The notes under the pieces are model-generated. The model did not search any database. It was given only the letters and a program-made list of their open reading frames with translations, and was not told where the DNA came from. A DNA stretch of 64,000 nt from Symsagittifera roscoffensis (taxonomy: Eukaryota > Xenacoelomorpha > Acoela > Convolutidae). Each line of letters begins with the position of its first letter. The first letter of the stretch is position 1. Positions 9,431 through 21,078 of this stretch are shown piece after piece. A program made the position numbers and the translations under genes. The stretch lies in the NCBI RefSeq assembly GCF_963678635.1, contig NC_087069.1:10067206-10131205 (forward strand), read 5' to 3'.

Positions 9431-12400
9431 AAGGTGACCAGTGAACTCAGGTGAATTCAGGAGCTCACGATTCCTGTGAGCCAATGAGTTTTTAGATGAA
9501 CAAGCCAACTAAGGTGAACCAGTGAATTCAGGAGACTTTGTGCTGAATTTGATTGTCTCGTGTGTTCGTGATTCATAATTACAATGTATTCTTCTTTGTT
9601 ACAAAATTATCCTGCCAAGTGTTCGTAATTCATTTTTGCAATTCATTTTTTGGCTAATCTTTTGGTTGAGAATATCAGGAATGGTAATCCATGATAATCG
9701 ATTATAAGGGGTTTGCTCTTGTTAATGTACTCAATTACAATAGGTTTTGAGAGATTATAATCTCTTGGAAAATTCAACGAAAATAATCGATAATAATTTC
9801 TTTAAATATCTAAATTTGGTAATTATAGTTAAATATAATTGTCAAAAACTCATCATAAAAATCCACTATAATCGTTTACTTAAACTAAAACTTGGTTGCG
9901 CGAATTTTGGTCAGTGACGGGACAAGCGTACTGTTGAAAAAAATATCGAATATGGAGTAACCCTGATCTTATTTTGGATTATTTTTCTTAAATAATAGAT
10001 CAAACTTTACAGTGTCTATTTCGCCTTAATTATTGGTAGCGTGTTTCCTTCATACATGCCCTCATACAACTCCTCAAATTTGTGACTCAACTAGCTTGTG
10101 CAGCAAAGTGTGGGTAACTCAAAGTGTGTTTGGGAAACCTTTTCATAACAAAAATTGCTATCAAACAAATTGCTCAAACTAAATTGCTATTTGACACAAA
10201 TTATTTACAAGCTAAGTTATTTAGACTCCGCCGGTTTAACTTTCTTCTTCTTTGATCTCGTTCTGTTTAGGGTTTTGGAACCAGTTCTGTTTATAAATAT
10301 AGTTCTCTAAATCTATAAAATGTTCCTATCTAACCAATCATATTTCATCTCTGTAACCTTTACACTTATTTGTAGTTTCAGCGCCAGATTAATTTGAATT
10401 AAACTTAGAATACAGTTGTTCTCCTTCTGGAAACTAACTCGCATAGACCAGTATACACTAGATCTATTGAGACTAGGAGATATAAGAGTAACATTAAGAT
10501 CGGTATTAGACTAAAAAGTTGCACGAATCTATCCGGCCGAAAATAAGATAGCGTGACGAGCAGACGGTGTACCCTATCTGAAATTACTCTATGAGTATAA
10601 CCAAATAGGTCTTAACTCAGTTTCTTCAAAAGTGCCCAATCAGGCAATTGATACATGGATGATCTGATATCAGTACCATCGTGTCTCTTGGTGGTATTCC
10701 TAACAAGCCATGACTGTCATAGGATCCACTTAGCAAAGGGCCACAAGTATTTTTTGAAGCGCACTCCTATGATTGATGAGTACCATCACTACCGCCTAGC
10801 CGCTAGGCCAAAACAGTCCCTTCACCACTAGTCGTTTAAATTTCGGGAAAGCTGTTACCTGCTCCGGGTATTTCTCCAGGGGCCTATTTAACCTCAAATT
10901 TGTTTAGCAAGTAAGAACTATGACTAGCACTGAGTGTAACTTAAATTTTCTTATTATGGAAACGATCTTATTTTGTGCTGCGTCAGAATTTTTGGAAGTT
11001 CACAGATAGTTCTATTAAAAGAGTGAAGAAATCAGACTTCCTTTAAATTATGCAAATCACACGTTTCTTTTTTATTAATAAGCGTGGTTATCAATTCTTC
11101 CCAAAATCGTTCTTTCGAACTCTTGTCTAAGAAAAATTGTTTTATTTTTTATGATTTTGAATATTGCTGTCAACCAAAAAGTAGTAGTTTCGTCTATGTT
11201 CTTACTTGAATTTTTTTTATCCTAAAAAAGTCTTGGCCCCAATACAGTTATATGAAATGCTCGTAAAATGGGGAACTACAGCTAGAGTTGGAAGGAAAAT
11301 TGGGAAAAAAAGAGAAAACGATTTCAGTATTATTATAATTATTTTTAAATTCTTTTTTTGAGAACTGTGAGTCGTTACTTGTTGTCTTTACTATCTGAAA
11401 ACCAACAAGAAATGGCCTTCAATACTTCACAGGAGGATGCAATAGGGCATTCGGTAAATTTTTCTTCTGCTCAGATTTTTTTCGATGAATAATGCTCCCA
11501 TTATGGGCCTCAAGATCTTCTTTTTTCCTAGTTTTGATTTATTGTTATGCCGAATGCTGAGTTTGTAATCAGCGCTACAGTTTTCTGCTGCAATTAGGGC
11601 TTCGCGTTTTGGAGCCGAGTATTAAATTCAAGGAAAATTGCCATCCAGTTTTTCTGGCGGAATTTTTTTGATATGATTTATCTTCATATCCAGGTCGTGG
11701 TTCCATTTTGAGGTTAGGTTATGAAAAACAAAACCTTCTTCATGTTATGCAAAGCAAAACCTTCGTTAAAATTTACAGAAACGTTGGCACTTTAGGAAAT
11801 TGGTGAACTTCAACTCTACTAGCATGTTGATATTCTCATGGACGATTGAAATACTCTCCACTACTTCACGGGGGGTCGCAGCGTATTCGGCACAAAAAAC
11901 CACAAACCCTACAAGTAAGATCTTTTTTAATTGGGCAACAGCACCCCATATGGGTGTTAGCTTTACACCAGATCTGTTTCAACTAATGAAAAAATGTTCA
12001 GGTGTCGAACAAAGTGTTTCATAATGACACCTCATAGGTTTCTTTTGTAATAAGTTTAATTTTGACGATACGTAAAAGTTTAAGTGTTTAAGATTTAAGA
12101 TCTGATACAAGTTTCAAGTGCAGTTCTTGGATTTTGTAGCAAGATCCGCGAAATGATTAATTGTCGTTAAGCAGTAGAGGCAATTAGGTTAAGAGTTAGA
12201 TATCAAAATGGACAAAGTTTTCAAAAAAAGTAAGCAATAGCACCCTTGTAATGAAGTACATATCGTAGTAACCTCAAACTGAACTACATTCAAGTCAATG
12301 ATCTTTTTCAAGGCGTTGATCTCTCATTCTCTTCAGCAGTTTTTAAAGGGAGTGCTCGAATAAATCCAAACAAAAGTGTCTAATAGGAAACTTTTGGCAT

Positions 12401-13877
12401 TTTGTAACAGGAGTGCTAGTTAAAATCTAAAACCATAGATGTATCTGTGATTTCCTTTTTTTTTTAAAAAAAAAACCTTTTCTCTACTGTGGTTTATTTA
12501 TATAATTGAAGAGGACAAAGAGGACAAAGCAAATGTGGTTTAATTTTTCCCGCTTAAATATGTTTTTAGAATCAGTTCATGCCACCGCTCACAAAGCGTA
12601 AGCGTTATTTAGACAAACTATGAGCTGTTACTGAAAAAAAGTTAGTTTTTATTGAATTTGCGTGAAACCTTGCTATAGTGACAAGGATTAAGGCATTTGC
12701 TTAGATTTTTTGATTCTTTTTTCATATTCGGGTGATGTATCTGAAATGGCTCTCTAATAGCCTTAATGCTTTGTAACGATTTGCGAGTTAATTTTTTTGT
12801 GGATCTGCTTGCTGTCGCTAAAAACCAAGAAAATGACAGAGTAATTCAAGCTGATATAAAAGGTGATTAACCAGGTCATTTTTTTGTCGTCTCAGAGCAC
12901 GGATAGATTGTCAGCCGAACCGAATAAGTGAAAGAGTTCTCGTAGTTTCACCGAGTACTGCAGTTTCTTATTCATTACTTATTCCCCACTTCCTACATCT
13001 GGTGACAAAGTTCAATCATAACAGAGACAACCGTTTCTTTATATGATGCAGTAGTTTTCACAAGGTAAAAATCGGCTCTTTTTTGCAGATTTAGCCACGG
13101 CTAGAGAAACACAAACTTTCTACCTATAACTTGGACAAAAATTAGATTGTGAAATGTTCGTTGAATTGAAAGGTTCACCTGGTGTTTAATATGACTCTAC
13201 CGTTGTGCAATTGCTTGTATCCGTTACTGTTGGGTTTTGCGTCCATCTTATCGGATGGAATAATAATTACCCAGGGTTGACCCCCATAAACCGAAAACGC
13301 TGATCTTACAATTCCATACACTGAAAATTTTTTTTATCATAAATTTCAATATATCAAATGTATGGAAAAATGCTTGTCAAACAGTTTTCATACAATTTCA
13401 AAAAATAATGGAGAAAACATTCGAGCTAGTTTTTGCGGCTATTTCAACCAACTAAAACATTTTGGTGATGAAAAACAAACGATGTTTTTTTTGAAAAAAA
13501 AAGGTTATCATACAATTTCCATATATGAAAATTGTATGACTAGCATTTTTCTGATGGCAACCCTAAAAAGTTTTCCAATTAAAATTGAAATTGCCCCAAT
13601 TTTTTTTTCAACGGCAAAGCTAACTTTGTACTCAAACAAACAATTTCTAAAAACAAAAAATTTGCATGCAAGTTTTAGCTTTTTGTCTGGATAACGTAGT
13701 CCTAGATACACAAAAATTGGATTTTTTTTCCGTTTCTGTGAATAGTTTTTTTTCGAACAGGTTGAAACCTTCTATTTCTTTTGTATGGCATGTTTTTATA
13801 TGCCTTGATTCATGACTGATAATTTGGAAATTATAATTTGAAATTTTAAAATTAATCATTGAAAATGCTTAAAAGTT
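9431..13877. other. unassigned region
   Basis: No gene that I can support. 10440-10870 is less AT-rich than its surroundings but shows no tRNA, 5S or snRNA signature. 11700-11770 has a short 'gaaaaacaaaaccttc' direct repeat. 13320-13800 is low-complexity AT-rich sequence with recurrent 'catacaatttc' words in both orientations. Confidence 0.4.
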
Positions 13878-13906
13878 CTGTCGTAGTAAAGTCTGTTCAA
13901 CTAATT

Positions 13907-14055
13907 TGAACGTCTTAAAATTGTTCTTTGAATTGATGGTCGTTCAACGAAGGTTTGGTTTCGCATTTGAACGTTTCGTTAAAAGTTGAACGCAGTAAAA
14001 TTGTTCTTTGAATTGATGGTAGTTCAACGATGGTTTGGTTTCGTATTTGATTTCA
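13907..14055. repeat. 80-bp direct repeat, two units
   Basis: The block 'ttgttctttgaattgatgg' starts at 13921 and again at 14001, each followed by 'gttcaacga(a/t)ggtttggtttcg'. The right arm (near 44280) has one unit only. Confidence 0.6.
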
Positions 14056-14316
14056 GACTTGCTTTTGCTGGCTGGCTTCATCTAAGTGGATTACGCCTTT
14101 TTTTTTAGAAAATCCCAGAACCAGTCCAGAATGATTATTAAATTGCATACTTAACTTGCAGCGAAGAATTCAAAAGACGCTTGCTGTCGTTTTGCGCGCG
14201 TAGAGTGTATCATGAATTACTCGCCAAACCCCTAATTCACTCTCCCGTGGAGAGATGATTTCAAAAAAAAACGAGCAAGCCATTATGCTGGTATAAATAG
14301 GAGTCAGCACTTTGCC

Positions 14317-15193
14317 TGAAGTGCTAACGCTTACGCAGATTTTTCGTTTTGAAAAAAGGCATGGTTTCCAAATTCTGTGGTCAAGAACTTTACAACTAAC
14401 TGGGAGTGGTATCACAATTTAAAAGCCATCTCGAAAAATTCGTCGGTTTTTTTCGTCCGTCAGAACAGTTGGATGGCAATTTTAAAATAAAACTAATTCT
14501 CTTTCGAAAACTATCTGCCAAATAACGTTTGAGCCCAAAGCCGGCGGAAAAAAGTTTCAGAAGATCGATTTATCAGAAAATCAATTTAAAAAAAGTAACT
14601 TAAAAACTAATCTAGTATCGTCAGATAAGGAAAATATTGTTGATAAAAACGAACTTACAGAAAAAACAACAGAAAACAAATCTTATAAACAAAAACTTCA
14701 AAATAAGTTGTGGATATCTCACATTTTGTTAGTAAAAGAAATGTTATTTGGCTGACGTGCCAACACTTACCCAGGATTTTCGTTTTCAAAAAAAGCACGG
14801 TTTCCAAATTCTGTGGTCAGGATTTTTATAACTAACTGGGAGTGGTATCACAGTTTAAAAGCCATCTCAAAAATATTGTCGGTTTTTTTCGTCCGTCAGA
14901 ATAGTTGGATGGCAATTTTAAAATAAAACTAATTTTCTTTTGAAAACTATCTGCCAAATAGCGTTTGAGACCAAAGCCGGCGGAAAAAAGTTCCAGAAGA
15001 TCGATTTATCAGAAAATCAATTTAAAAAAAGTAACTTAAAAACTAATCTATTATCGTCAGATAAGAAAAATATTGTTGATAAAAACGAATTTTCAGAAAA
15101 AACAACAGAAAACAAATCATAATAAACAAAAAAAACTTCAAATTAAGTTGTGGATATCTCACATTTTGTTAGTAAAAGAAATGTTATTTGGCT
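14317..15193. repeat. tandem duplication, two ~437-bp units
   Basis: Unit 1 is about 14317-14753 and unit 2 about 14754-15193. Both contain 'ggtttccaaattctgtggtca', the 'gtcggtttttttcgtccgtcag' block, a Lys-rich open stretch and end in 'gaaatgttatttggct'. Unit 2 keeps a 60-codon frame (14940-15122) that is disrupted in unit 1. The right arm carries a single, more degraded unit (about 43680-43980). It may be the N-terminal part of the polymerase-like gene that follows, but I cannot prove this. Confidence 0.7.
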
Positions 15194-17415
15194 TAAACTA
15201 TGGTTTTAGGCAAAAAAGCTTGAAGAAAAAGAATAATGTTTGTTGAAACCAAAGAAAAAAACATTTGTATTATAATTGGTTTTAAAAATTTTAACCTACG
15301 GGATGCTCAGCTTGTCAGCTAAGAAATCAAATCAAATTTCGGAAGAGATGCAAAACTGTTTCTCGTCCTTTATGATAACAGCAGATGCACTAGTAGAAAC
15401 GATTTGATGAAGATACGCTGGTAAAACGTAAAAGGTCACGAAATATAGTTCTTTCTGTTTTCAAATAAAGTTTCTGGCATCACGAGGGATTTGCATCCTC
15501 GCCAAAACCTACTGTTTTGAAATGAAAGTACAAGGAAAAAAATCAAATAAGCAAATTGCCTTTTTTGATGGTGTTTCTCGCCGAAACTATGAATGGCTAC
15601 CACAAGCAAAAAAAAACGTGCAGCTTCCTAAAGTGTTTTGATTTTCTTGGTTTTCTTCTGATTGTCTTTAGATTTTCAAAAAAGAGCATGTGCGATTTGA
15701 AATCAGTGGAATCAAAGCGCGGCCACATGGTTGGACTGGTCGGCAACAAGCTCATTTCTCCGCTTATGTATGCCCTTGCTAATTCTAGCGACTTCTTTAA
15801 GAACACAACCTAGGCGGTGCATTTATTTTCTTATTTTTTTGACGATTGCAAAAAACTGACACTTGATGCAAAATCGTTGCAATCACAAAATTGCTTTGAA
15901 ATTAAAATATTCAACGCATTGGCGCTGATATTGCTTATTAGGTTAAAACCTTTGAACACGAGAAAAAAGCGAACAACTACAAGATGAGTGAAAAGCTTCG
16001 CAAAATGTCTAAACGTACATCGAGATTGAACATGATGGACGCCCCAATTTTTGAGAACTGATCTCAATTAGTTTAACGAAAAAATGGATCAGACCTTTAA
16101 TAATAGTATTACTGTTGTGTTTATATTACACATTTTTGAAACCGACGAACGTGAAAACAACACATTCTTTGATGAAGCTTTATTGCTTTGTACTGATATC
16201 GAAACTTTGGAAAAATGATCAATTTCAGTGTTTGAATGTACACTCAACAACCATTCAACAAAAGTTTGTGTTCGTTTCCAGCACCTGCAATTATTTTGCA
16301 TGAAACTTTTAATTTTGAAGCGTCCAATCAAAAGAATTTTAAAAATTTTCTAATAAAATAGCTTGTGATCCAAAATAATTCTGTAGAGTTTTGATAGATA
16401 ACTTACCAATGATGGAAGTTGGATGTAAAAGAGAAAAACATCTATATTCAGAAAAGATTCGATTTTGAATTAGCTCAAAGAAATTTTGGTAAATACGAGA
16501 TCATAGTGAATACTTTACAAAAAAACAGTCGTGTTTTTTTTTTCAATAACATCGACAACTGCTTCAAATGCTTTCAAAACCCAACGTGTGATAAACGACC
16601 CAAAATAAGCCAATTTCAACCGTCTATTTAACAATCCAAAGATCGAATCAAAAATTTTATTTAATTATAGAGCGTTTATTTACGAAACAGGACAGTATTT
16701 AAAACGATGGTTTCTAACTTCGAATCAAATTGCATGTGATCCGGAGAATTAGAACAGACATATAAATATATCTGGTTTGGAAAACATGACCTCCTTTTGA
16801 TTTATTATCCAACGAATTTGATTGTAACACTCATGAATTTTTTCAACAAAAACCCATAATCTTTGAAAATTGGAATCAAGTCAATTCTCTGGAAATTGGA
16901 AATAATATCAAAGCGATTCCAAACGAATTTCAGAATGCCTAAACAGGAGGAGTATAAAGAAAACTAGAGCACAAGAATCAAGGACCATTGGATTGAAGAT
17001 GAGGAAAAAATAGCTGCATTCACTCGTTCCTTCAGGTTTCAAAAAATATCAAATAAAACAAAATCCAGATTGATTCACCCAGATTCTTTCAATATTTGGA
17101 CTCAAATATCTCATTCCCTACCTAAAAAAAACAATTAGGAAAATGAACCTTCAATAATCAAGGAAGCCAACAATTTTGTTTCTTTCAAGTTTGGGGATAT
17201 TCATATTCCAGACAAAATGAAGTTTTTTGGCGGAGCTAATACTTTAGAGTTGTTGCCAATAGCTTACTAAGCCTTGAGATGAAAGTATACTCCATAAGAG
17301 TGGTTGGTGACTCACTACAAGCTCGGTGACCAACAACTACCGCTGTTTGATGAAATTGAAGGCCAGCAATCCTCATGAGAAAGACTATGATGTTTTTCTG
17401 ATGCTTCTCAACGCT
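15194..17415 (+). pseudogene. decayed type-B DNA polymerase-like gene, left arm, part 1
   Basis: Fragments in all plus frames, with many stops. The most informative part is 17080-17415: a 'FGDIHIPDKMKFFGGANTL' block followed by frames equivalent to an acidic 'LPLFDEIEG' and, in the right arm, 'NPHEKDYDVFQMLINADV'. Order and spacing resemble the exonuclease-to-polymerase linker region of protein-primed type-B DNA polymerases carried by Maverick/Polinton-like elements. This is recalled family resemblance and not a search result. Upstream fragments (15556-16631) are Lys-rich and unplaced. A TAA within 'AY*ALR' is shared with the right arm, so the gene was already dead before duplication. It is split by the BEL insertion at 17421. 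Confidence 0.45.
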
Positions 17416-17420
17416 GATGT
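17416..17420. repeat. target-site duplication GATGT, left of the BEL element
   Basis: GATGT here and at 24944-24948 flank the element exactly. The uninterrupted right arm reads through this site once (near 41425, reverse strand). Five bp fits BEL/Pao integration. Confidence 0.9.
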
Positions 17421-17723
17421 TGTGCCGCACTCTCGTGTATCCTGTAAGACCTTACAAAAACCTGCTTCAATATCTGTAAATTATCGGCAATTCAAATAAT
17501 AATATGAAGAGTAAGTAATATCTGACAACAATGAGTTGAACATTTTCGGTTAGCATTTTTAGCAATACGGTTTCCAACAATCTCAAAAATCTATAAACAT
17601 TTTGATGTCAAACTGACCTTAATCGGACAAACCAGTAGTTTTCAAGGCCTTTTGCCTAAGAAAATCTAATTTTAGCTTTTTCACTTTCGCGCTATAATGA
17701 CGTCATTAGTTTAAGCGCGAACA
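17421..17723 (-). repeat. 3' LTR of BEL element
   Basis: 303 bp, beginning TGTGCCGCAC and ending GCGAACA in plus orientation. It differs from the other LTR at about 13 positions by eye. Confidence 0.92.
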
Positions 17724-19494
17724 TCTTCCGCGCCCCAAGGAGCGAAAACGGGTGCGAGTTTTACGGCCAGTCGAGTTAGTTCCCCGGAGCGGGCGGTGAC
17801 TACGGCGGATCGGGCTATGTTGTCTTTTCCGTAATTAAGGGTTTCTATACGAGCCAGAGGGTAGTGTCCCCTTGGGCTGCGTTCGTCAACAATCCACACC
17901 ATCCCCTGTTTCTGGAGCATGAACGTGTTTGACACAGGAATGGTTAGAGATTTGAGGACATCTTCCTTCAAGCGGGTAGCGAGTAACGCGGCCTGCAGTT
18001 CAAGATTCGGGATGGAAAGCGCTTTCATGGGCGCGACTCTTGCTTTTCCAAAGACGAAGGCAACTTGTGTTTTGAGTGAAGTTTTCACACGGGCGCGAAG
18101 AAAAACTACAGCACAAAAAACTTCTTCTGAGCTGTCACCGAACTTGTGTAACTCAACACAATCGACTGGTGCGGAGAAGTAGCTGCGCTTTATACTCATT
18201 TTCCCTAGAGATGGCAAACCAGAGTGCCAGGCAAGAAATTTTGTCTTGATATCAACGGGTAGCTCATCATCCCATTGTTGGCCATGAATGCGCCAGATTT
18301 CTTTCAACAATAATCGCTCTTTTACGGTATAGGGCGCTACGAGACCTATGGGGTCGAAAACGGAAAAAACAAAACTTAACACTGTTCGCTGTGTTATCCA
18401 ATTTTTGAGTTCACGGTTGACACCACGGCTTACGACCAAAGTGTCGTCGATATGGTCCCACTTCAGACCATGAACATGAGAAGAATTATCCCCACAAGTT
18501 ACAAAATTTTTACTTTCCTGTTGCGGCGCGCTTTGGGGCGGGTTTAGCTTTTTAATAATTTTAGTTACGTTACTTATGAACTTAGTTAATTTAAAACCAC
18601 CTAGATCTAACAGAGTAATCAACTCTTGACTCATTTTAAATGCAACATCAGGGTCCTCAAAGGAGTCTAGGTAGTCGTCCATATAAAATTTCTCTAGAAC
18701 TGCGGACGCTGCGTCAGGGAACATTGCCTGATTATCCATTGCAGTCCGTTGCAATGCATAATTTGCACACGTTGGCAAATCTCTCGCTCCAAAGATATGT
18801 CTGGTGTACTGGTGTACAACCACATCGGCTGTGGGGTCCTCCCGCCAAAGAACACGAAGAGATGGTTGGTCCTCTGGAAGGTCGCCGACTTGTAGGAACA
18901 TCCCTTCAATGTCAGCCGATAACGGAGTAGAACGAACACAAGGTTTTGCAGTAGGTCGGGTCCTACTAGCAACGATTTGTTCAATGACGTACTGTAGAAA
19001 TCAGACGCTCCGTTAAGGACACGCCTCACTTTACCAGGTTTGTTTGGGTTCACGACGGAATGGTGAGGAAGATACCACTCGCGTATGCTGCTGTTCGAAA
19101 ATTTATGGGGAGGAACTTGAATCACGTATCCTTTACTCAAATCATCTTCGATAGTTTTTGAGTATTGATCCCTTAAGTGAGGATCTTTCGCTAAACGTTT
19201 TTCCAACAATTTTAACTGAACCAAAGAGGAATAGTAATTGTCTGGTAACATGATAGATTCTTCTGCCCAAAGCATACCTACAGCGTATCTTGATCCATCA
19301 TGGACGGTAGAAGAATTAAGTATTTTAGCCGCCCTTTTGTCCTCGGCTGAAAGGGAATCGACCTGTTTGTAGGCTCCGTATGACTCTATTTCATACCAGC
19401 GTTTGATTTGACAAGCTAGTTCGGTATCATCCGTTTTGCACTTGAAACAAGTAGAAAGGAAGCCAGTAGATGTCGGCATTGGGCCGCTCAAGAC
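17711..19494 (-). pseudogene. BEL pol: RT, partial RNase H, C-terminal domain (integrase missing)
   Basis: The 19491-18694 frame carries the N-terminal RT region ('HHSVVNPNKPGKVRRVLNGA'). After a frameshift near 18910 the 18901-17711 frame carries the RT core with 'FYMDDYLDS' (residues 73-80 of that frame, catalytic YMDD) and the start of RNase H ('NLELQAALLATRLK'). At about 17905-17930 the RNase H block 'VSNTFM' jumps directly to 'GMVWIVDERSPRGHYPLARI', which belongs to the C-terminal domain that follows the integrase in BEL/Pao Pol (DUF5641-type). The rest of RNase H and the whole integrase are thus deleted. The TGA at 19492-19494 replaces what is normally a Trp in a 'GW(V/I)(L/I)SG' motif. 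The enzyme would copy element RNA to DNA in cytoplasmic particles; this copy cannot. Confidence 0.88.
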
Positions 19495-20715
19495 TCAGCC
19501 TATTGGAAGGCGAACCGCGACGGGCGATGTGTTTGGATCGGCCTCACTCTTGAAATACTCCTCAGGCCGAATAGCATGGAAGAAAATAGCTTGACCAATT
19601 ATTAAGTCTACATCGGCGTAGCTATACACAATTGGTTTGATTGGAGCAAGGTACGGATACTTGCTCTGTAATGCAGGGATGTTGACGGTATCGGTACGGA
19701 CTTTAAGTTCATCCTTGACAAATGCGGTTAAATCGAATATGTATTCGAATCCATCGAAGTTAGAAGATACCTTCATCTGAACTTGTTTCGTTTTAACAAC
19801 AGTCGTTGTGTTAATACCATTTACTGTGAGATCCAAATCTCTTCCTGAGAGATTCAGACATTTGACTAATTTAGCCGATATCCAGGAATGACTCTTTGCT
19901 GAGTCACACAATGTTAAACAATCAGCACTCTGGAAATCGGTGGAAACTTGGAGCTTGATTATGGGCAGTAACCCTTTCGATGTTATGATTGATGATTGGT
20001 CGTTCGAGATTGCGCAACTTACATCCAACAGAACGGGATTAATGTCTGCATGATTCGAACTTGCGTTTGGTATATTCTTGCTAAATTCTTTTCGATCAGC
20101 GTTTGTGCTCGCTTTATCCGGCTCTGCATTAGATCTTGGATGACCAGCGTTGGGTCTTGTATGGCTATCATTTTTGTCCGGATTTCGACTAGGAAAAACA
20201 CGTTCAGCCCCATGGAGAAGTACACTATGGGTGCTAGTGCAACCTGGTTTGGTGCATTTCTTTGCTCTGGGACATTGCCGGAATGCGTGGTTCCCTTGTA
20301 AGCAGGAGAAGCACAACTTGTTTTCCGCAGAGAATTTCGCACGTTGTGTTGGAGTTTTCTCCTTAAACACAGAATACTTCCACAAGGCATGTTTCCCTTT
20401 GCAGAGGATACAAGAAGGATATTCAAACTTTTTCTCAACTGTACTTGTCGAGGAAAAAACTCTCGTTACAGCTTTAGTTTTTGATGGCTCTTTGACTTTG
20501 GGCTTTCCAGGCATATATTTCATTTGCTCTTGAGCTTCTGCTTTATCTTTTAACCAATTGTTAAAGTCAATTAGGTTGGGGCGTGACCAATTACGTTTCA
20601 GGACAAAAAGTGACCACGATTCTCTCATGTTTGGTGGAATTTTCGAAAGAGCTTGTTTTAACAAAGAGACACTTTTCAAATCTTCTTCAAGAGACCTAAA
20701 GACAGCCACTAGACT
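19495..20715 (-). pseudogene. BEL gag C-terminus (zinc knuckles) and protease
   Basis: A 404-codon open frame in the same frame as gag upstream, separated by a TAA at 20716-20718. Residues 100-112 are a degenerate first knuckle (C-x2-C-x3-H-x4-Y). Residues 133-146 are a good CX2CX4HX4C knuckle (C133, C136, H141, C146). C152, C157, H161 and H166 form another potential zinc site. The retropepsin-like active site is 'DSA' at residues 269-271 within 'LTLCDSAKSHSWI', and 'DLIIGQ' near the C-terminus fits the hydrophobic-Gly motif. The product would bind element RNA and cleave the polyprotein. It ends at the TGA that separates it from RT. Confidence 0.85.
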
Positions 20716-21078
20716 TTAAATGGTCATCGAGAAGCTAATGATGTTTTCAGAGTTGTGCATTCGAAGTTGCGGGAAACTGGACAACTTATCAAGGTGGGCC
20801 GTAATTACGTTTTGTGGCTGGCCAAACTTTCTTTCTAGAGTTTTTAGAGCATCCTTATACATTCTTCCACTGCATGCGAACTCTGCTATGGCTGACTTAG
20901 CTTTTCCCGTGACTAATGTTTTTAAATAAGTTAACTTCACATCATCGCTTAGGGACGCTGCGTCTACAGTACTGCAAAATTGGCCAAACCATTCGTGCCA
21001 TTGGAGCGGGTTGCCATCATACTGGGCCAGCTTCCATTCTGGAAGGGGATCCTTCTTTGAGACTGACAGAGCTTGGAC
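20716..21078 (-). pseudogene. BEL gag, capsid portion
   Basis: Continues the gag frame after TGA 21079-21081. It reads 'LPEWKLAQYDGNPLQWHEWF', the conserved start of the BEL/Pao capsid domain, then helices with 'GKAKSAIAEFACSG' and 'LERKFGQPQNVI', and ends at TAA. The product packages element RNA. The flanking stops are single-base defects within one original frame. Confidence 0.85.

Noticed and set aside
10440-10870. GC-richer block considered as RNA gene or LTR
   Set aside because: No tRNA, 5S or snRNA motifs and no second copy found.
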